In this document: one piece after another, positions 5,374 through 7,801 of the stretch
Numbering within the stretch: the stretch's first letter is position 1
Layout: each line of letters begins with the position of its first letter
Assembly (NCBI GenBank): GCA_015487515.1
Contig: WFPQ01000176.1
Coordinates: 1 to 7,801, forward strand
Direction of reading: 5' to 3'
DNA length: 7,801 nucleotides
DNA from: Hyphomicrobiales bacterium
GTDB taxonomy: Bacteria > Pseudomonadota > Alphaproteobacteria > Rhizobiales > Devosiaceae
Notes under the pieces: model-generated
Seen by the model: the letters and a program-made list of their open reading frames with translations, nothing else
Databases searched by the model: none
Told to the model about the DNA's origin: nothing
Program-made: the position numbers and the translations under genes

Positions 5374-7801
5374 ATGCCAAAACGCAATGACATAAACTCC
5401 ATCCTGATCATTGGCGCCGGTCCGATAATAATCGGCCAGGCCTGTGAATTCGACTATTCCGGCACCCAGGCCTGCAAGGCCCTGAAAGAAGAAGGCTATC
5501 GCATAATCCTGGTCAATTCCAATCCGGCCACCATAATGACCGACCCGGAAATGGCCGACGCCACCTACATGGAGCCGATAACCCCGGAAATAGTCGCCCG
5601 GATCATCGAGAAGGAGCGCGCACAGCACCCGGACGAAAAGATGGCCCTTTTACCCACCATGGGCGGCCAGACGGCCCTTAACTGTGCCCTTTCCCTGCAA
5701 AAGATGGGGGTGCTTGAGAAATTCGGCGTGGAAATGATCGGGGCGGATGCCAGGGCCATCGACAAGGCCGAGGATCGCGAGCTTTTTCGCAGCGCCATGG
5801 ACAGGATCGGCCTTGAAACCCCCAGGTCCATGCTGGCCCACAACATGGCCGAGGCCCTGGAGGCCCTGGACAGGATCGGGCTTCCGGCCATCATCCGCCC
5901 TTCTTTCACCATGGGCGGCACCGGCGGCGGCATCGCCTATAACCGGGACGAATATATCGGCATCATCGAAGGAGGTCTGGACGCTTCCCCGACCACCGAG
6001 GTCCTGATCGAGGAATCGGTGCTGGGCTGGAAAGAATATGAAATGGAAGTGGTGCGCGACAAAAACGACAATTGCATCATTGTCTGCGCCATCGAGAACA
6101 TCGATCCGATGGGAGTGCACACCGGGGATTCCATAACCGTTGCCCCCGCCCTTACCCTGACCGACAAGGAATACCAGATAATGCGCAATGCCTCCCTTGC
6201 GGTATTGCGTGAGATCGGCATAGAGACCGGCGGCTCCAACGTGCAGTTTGCCGTAAACCCGGCTGATGGCCGCCTCATAGTCATCGAGATGAACCCCCGG
6301 GTCTCCCGTTCCTCGGCCCTTGCCTCCAAGGCCACCGGTTTTCCCATTGCCAAGGTGGCAGCCAGGCTGGCCGTCGGCTATACCCTTGACGAACTGGACA
6401 ATGACATAACCCTTGGCGCCACCCCGGCCAGCTTCGAACCTTCCATAGACTACGTTGTCACCAAGATTCCCCGCTTTGCCTTTGAAAAGTTTCCCGGCGC
6501 CGACAATCGCCTGACCACCGCCATGAAATCGGTTGGCGAGGCCATGGCCATCGGGCGCAATATCTGCGAGAGCCTGCAAAAGGCCCTGCGCTCCCTTGAA
6601 ACCGGCCTGACCGGCTTCAATGAAATCGGCATACCCGGCATCAGCAACAATTCTTCGAGCGACGAAAGAAAACACGCCATCCGTGCTGCCCTTGCCACCC
6701 CCACCCCCGACCGGCTTCTGTATGTGGGCGAAGCCATGCGCCTTGGCATGAGCAACCAGGCCATATTCGAGGCCTGCTCCATCGACCCCTGGTTTCTGGA
6801 ACGGATCCGTTCCATCATCGACATGGAAGAACAGGTCCGCCGGCACGGCCTGCCAGAAGACATCGAGAATTTCCGCCATCTCAAATCCATGGGTTTTTCC
6901 GATGCAAGGCTTGGCGAACTGCTTGGCCTTGACGAGCGGGAAGTCCGCAAGGCCCGGCACCGGCTGGGACTGCGCCCCACCTACAAGCGCATCGACACCT
7001 GTGCCGCCGAATTTGCCGCCCCCACCGCCTACATGTATTCCACCTACGAGGCCCCCTTTGATGGCAGCATTGCCAACGAGGCCCGCCCGTCGGACAGGAA
7101 AAAGGTGGTCATTCTGGGCGGCGGCCCCAACCGGATCGGCCAGGGCATAGAATTCGACTATTGCTGCTGCCATGCCGCCTTTGCCCTGTCCGGCGTGGAA
7201 TATGAAACCATAATGGTCAATTGCAACCCGGAAACCGTTTCCACCGATTACGACACCTCCGACCGCCTTTATTTCGAACCCCTTACCGGGGAGGACGTGG
7301 TGGAAATACTGGAAATGGAAAAACAGGCCGGCACCCTGCACGGGGTGATCGTACAGTTTGGCGGCCAGACTCCCCTTGGTCTGGCCGGGGCGGTACAAGA
7401 TGCCGGGGTGCCCATTCTTGGCACCCAGCCCGCCTCCATAGACCTGGCCGAGGACCGAGACCAGTTCTCAAGCCTTTTAAAGAGCCTTGACCTTGTCCAG
7501 CCGAAAAACTCCATTGCCAATTCCCTGGCCGAGGCCCGCCAGGTGGCAGGTAAAATCGGCTTTCCCCTGGTTATCCGGCCCTCCTTCGTTCTGGGCGGCC
7601 GCGCCATGGCAGTCATTCACAATTCAGAAGCATTCGAGCACTATATAGAAACCACCCTTGGCGAACTGGTCTCCCCCTCCAGCCGGGCCCGCTTTCCCGG
7701 CGATGCCATTGCCCAGATCGATGCGCTCCTTGACAGGAATCCGCTGCTTTTCGACAGCTATCTTTCCGGCGCCATAGAAATAGACGTGGACTGCCTCAGC
7801 G
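5374..7801 (+). CDS. carB: Carbamoyl-phosphate synthase large subunit (5' part, cut by window edge)
   Basis: CarB makes carbamoyl phosphate from bicarbonate, two ATP and ammonia supplied by CarA. The first 809 residues are present; full-length proteins are about 1,070-1,110. The carboxyphosphate domain opens with MPKRNDI and the dinucleotide-type motif [20 protein letters not shown]175 in [14 protein letters not shown] and E305/N307/R309 in EMNPRVSR correspond to E. coli R169, E299, N301 and R303 by a constant offset of six. The oligomerisation domain spans about 410-570. The second, carbamate-phosphorylating half begins at about 577 ([19 protein letters not shown]) and reaches R735 in [13 protein letters not shown]. 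The C-terminal allosteric domain is outside the window. Residues about 760-790 form an insertion relative to E. coli. The start is ATG 5374, since an in-frame TGA lies at 5359-5361; the ribosome binding site is weak. No clear promoter was identified in 5193-5373, but the terminator upstream requires one. A TTGGGC/GCCCAA stem lies at 5283-5302 in the leader. Confidence 0.97.
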   Translation, partial: MPKRNDINSILIIGAGPIIIGQACEFDYSGTQACKALKEEGYRIILVNSNPATIMTDPEMADATYMEPITPEIVARIIEKERAQHPDEKMALLPTMGGQTALNCALSLQKMGVLEKFGVEMIGADARAIDKAEDRELFRSAMDRIGLETPRSMLAHNMAEALEALDRIGLPAIIRPSFTMGGTGGGIAYNRDEYIGIIEGGLDASPTTEVLIEESVLGWKEYEMEVVRDKNDNCIIVCAIENIDPMGVHTGDSITVAPALTLTDKEYQIMRNASLAVLREIGIETGGSNVQFAVNPADGRLIVIEMNPRVSRSSALASKATGFPIAKVAARLAVGYTLDELDNDITLGATPASFEPSIDYVVTKIPRFAFEKFPGADNRLTTAMKSVGEAMAIGRNICESLQKALRSLETGLTGFNEIGIPGISNNSSSDERKHAIRAALATPTPDRLLYVGEAMRLGMSNQAIFEACSIDPWFLERIRSIIDMEEQVRRHGLPEDIENFRHLKSMGFSDARLGELLGLDEREVRKARHRLGLRPTYKRIDTCAAEFAAPTAYMYSTYEAPFDGSIANEARPSDRKKVVILGGGPNRIGQGIEFDYCCCHAAFALSGVEYETIMVNCNPETVSTDYDTSDRLYFEPLTGEDVVEILEMEKQAGTLHGVIVQFGGQTPLGLAGAVQDAGVPILGTQPASIDLAEDRDQFSSLLKSLDLVQPKNSIANSLAEARQVAGKIGFPLVIRPSFVLGGRAMAVIHNSEAFEHYIETTLGELVSPSSRARFPGDAIAQIDALLDRNPLLFDSYLSGAIEIDVDCLS

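Noticed and set aside
5650..7398. Minus-strand open frame of about 580 codons
   Set aside because: It lies wholly antisense to carB, whose plus-strand frame shows conserved motifs throughout. The glycine- and histidine-rich translation is typical of a shadow of a GC-rich gene.

Overview
The window reads as a stretch of an alphaproteobacterial chromosome, most likely from a Rhodobacterales-like lineage. This is inferred from gene content and protein character: a GatB/YqeY-domain gene is divergent from carA, carA and carB are separated rather than fused into one operon, and CarB opens with MPKRNDI and carries an insertion in its second ATP-grasp half that I recall from Rhodobacterales CarB proteins. 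The DNA is moderately GC-rich, with strongly C-ending codons but unusually free use of the isoleucine codon ATA. No mobile element, CRISPR array, rRNA or tRNA was seen.

Layout. Positions 1-122 hold a 16-bp tandem repeat and the 3' flank of the first gene. A Tat-exported YHS-domain protein (123-596, minus) is followed by a spacer with a 15-bp tandem repeat, and then by a GatB/YqeY-domain protein (914-1366, minus). A divergent intergenic region with a good sigma70-type promoter leads into carA (1572-2780, plus). After a 428-bp spacer comes a cytochrome b561-family membrane protein (3209-3697, plus). An unusually long 897-bp spacer follows, with a perfect 22-bp duplication, a doubtful small ORF, an 18-bp direct repeat and a 14-bp palindrome. 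It leads to a small secreted outer-membrane beta-barrel protein (4595-5125, plus), which ends at a textbook intrinsic terminator. The 5' three quarters of carB (from 5374) runs off the right edge.

How the genes relate. CarA (glutaminase subunit) and CarB (synthetase subunit) together form carbamoyl-phosphate synthetase, feeding arginine and pyrimidine synthesis. They are split by about 2.6 kb containing two envelope genes, and the terminator just before carB means carB must have its own promoter. The YqeY-like protein is probably linked to amidotransferase or tRNA-related metabolism only by domain similarity. The YHS protein, b561 protein and beta-barrel protein are all envelope-associated, but nothing in the sequence ties them into one pathway.

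The genes are ordinary core genes and I see no convincing undescribed multi-gene system. The most distinctive feature is that four of the non-coding spacers each carry a different short tandem repeat (16, 15, 22 and 18 bp periods). The 18-bp repeat plus palindrome upstream of the outer-membrane gene is the best candidate for a regulatory site.
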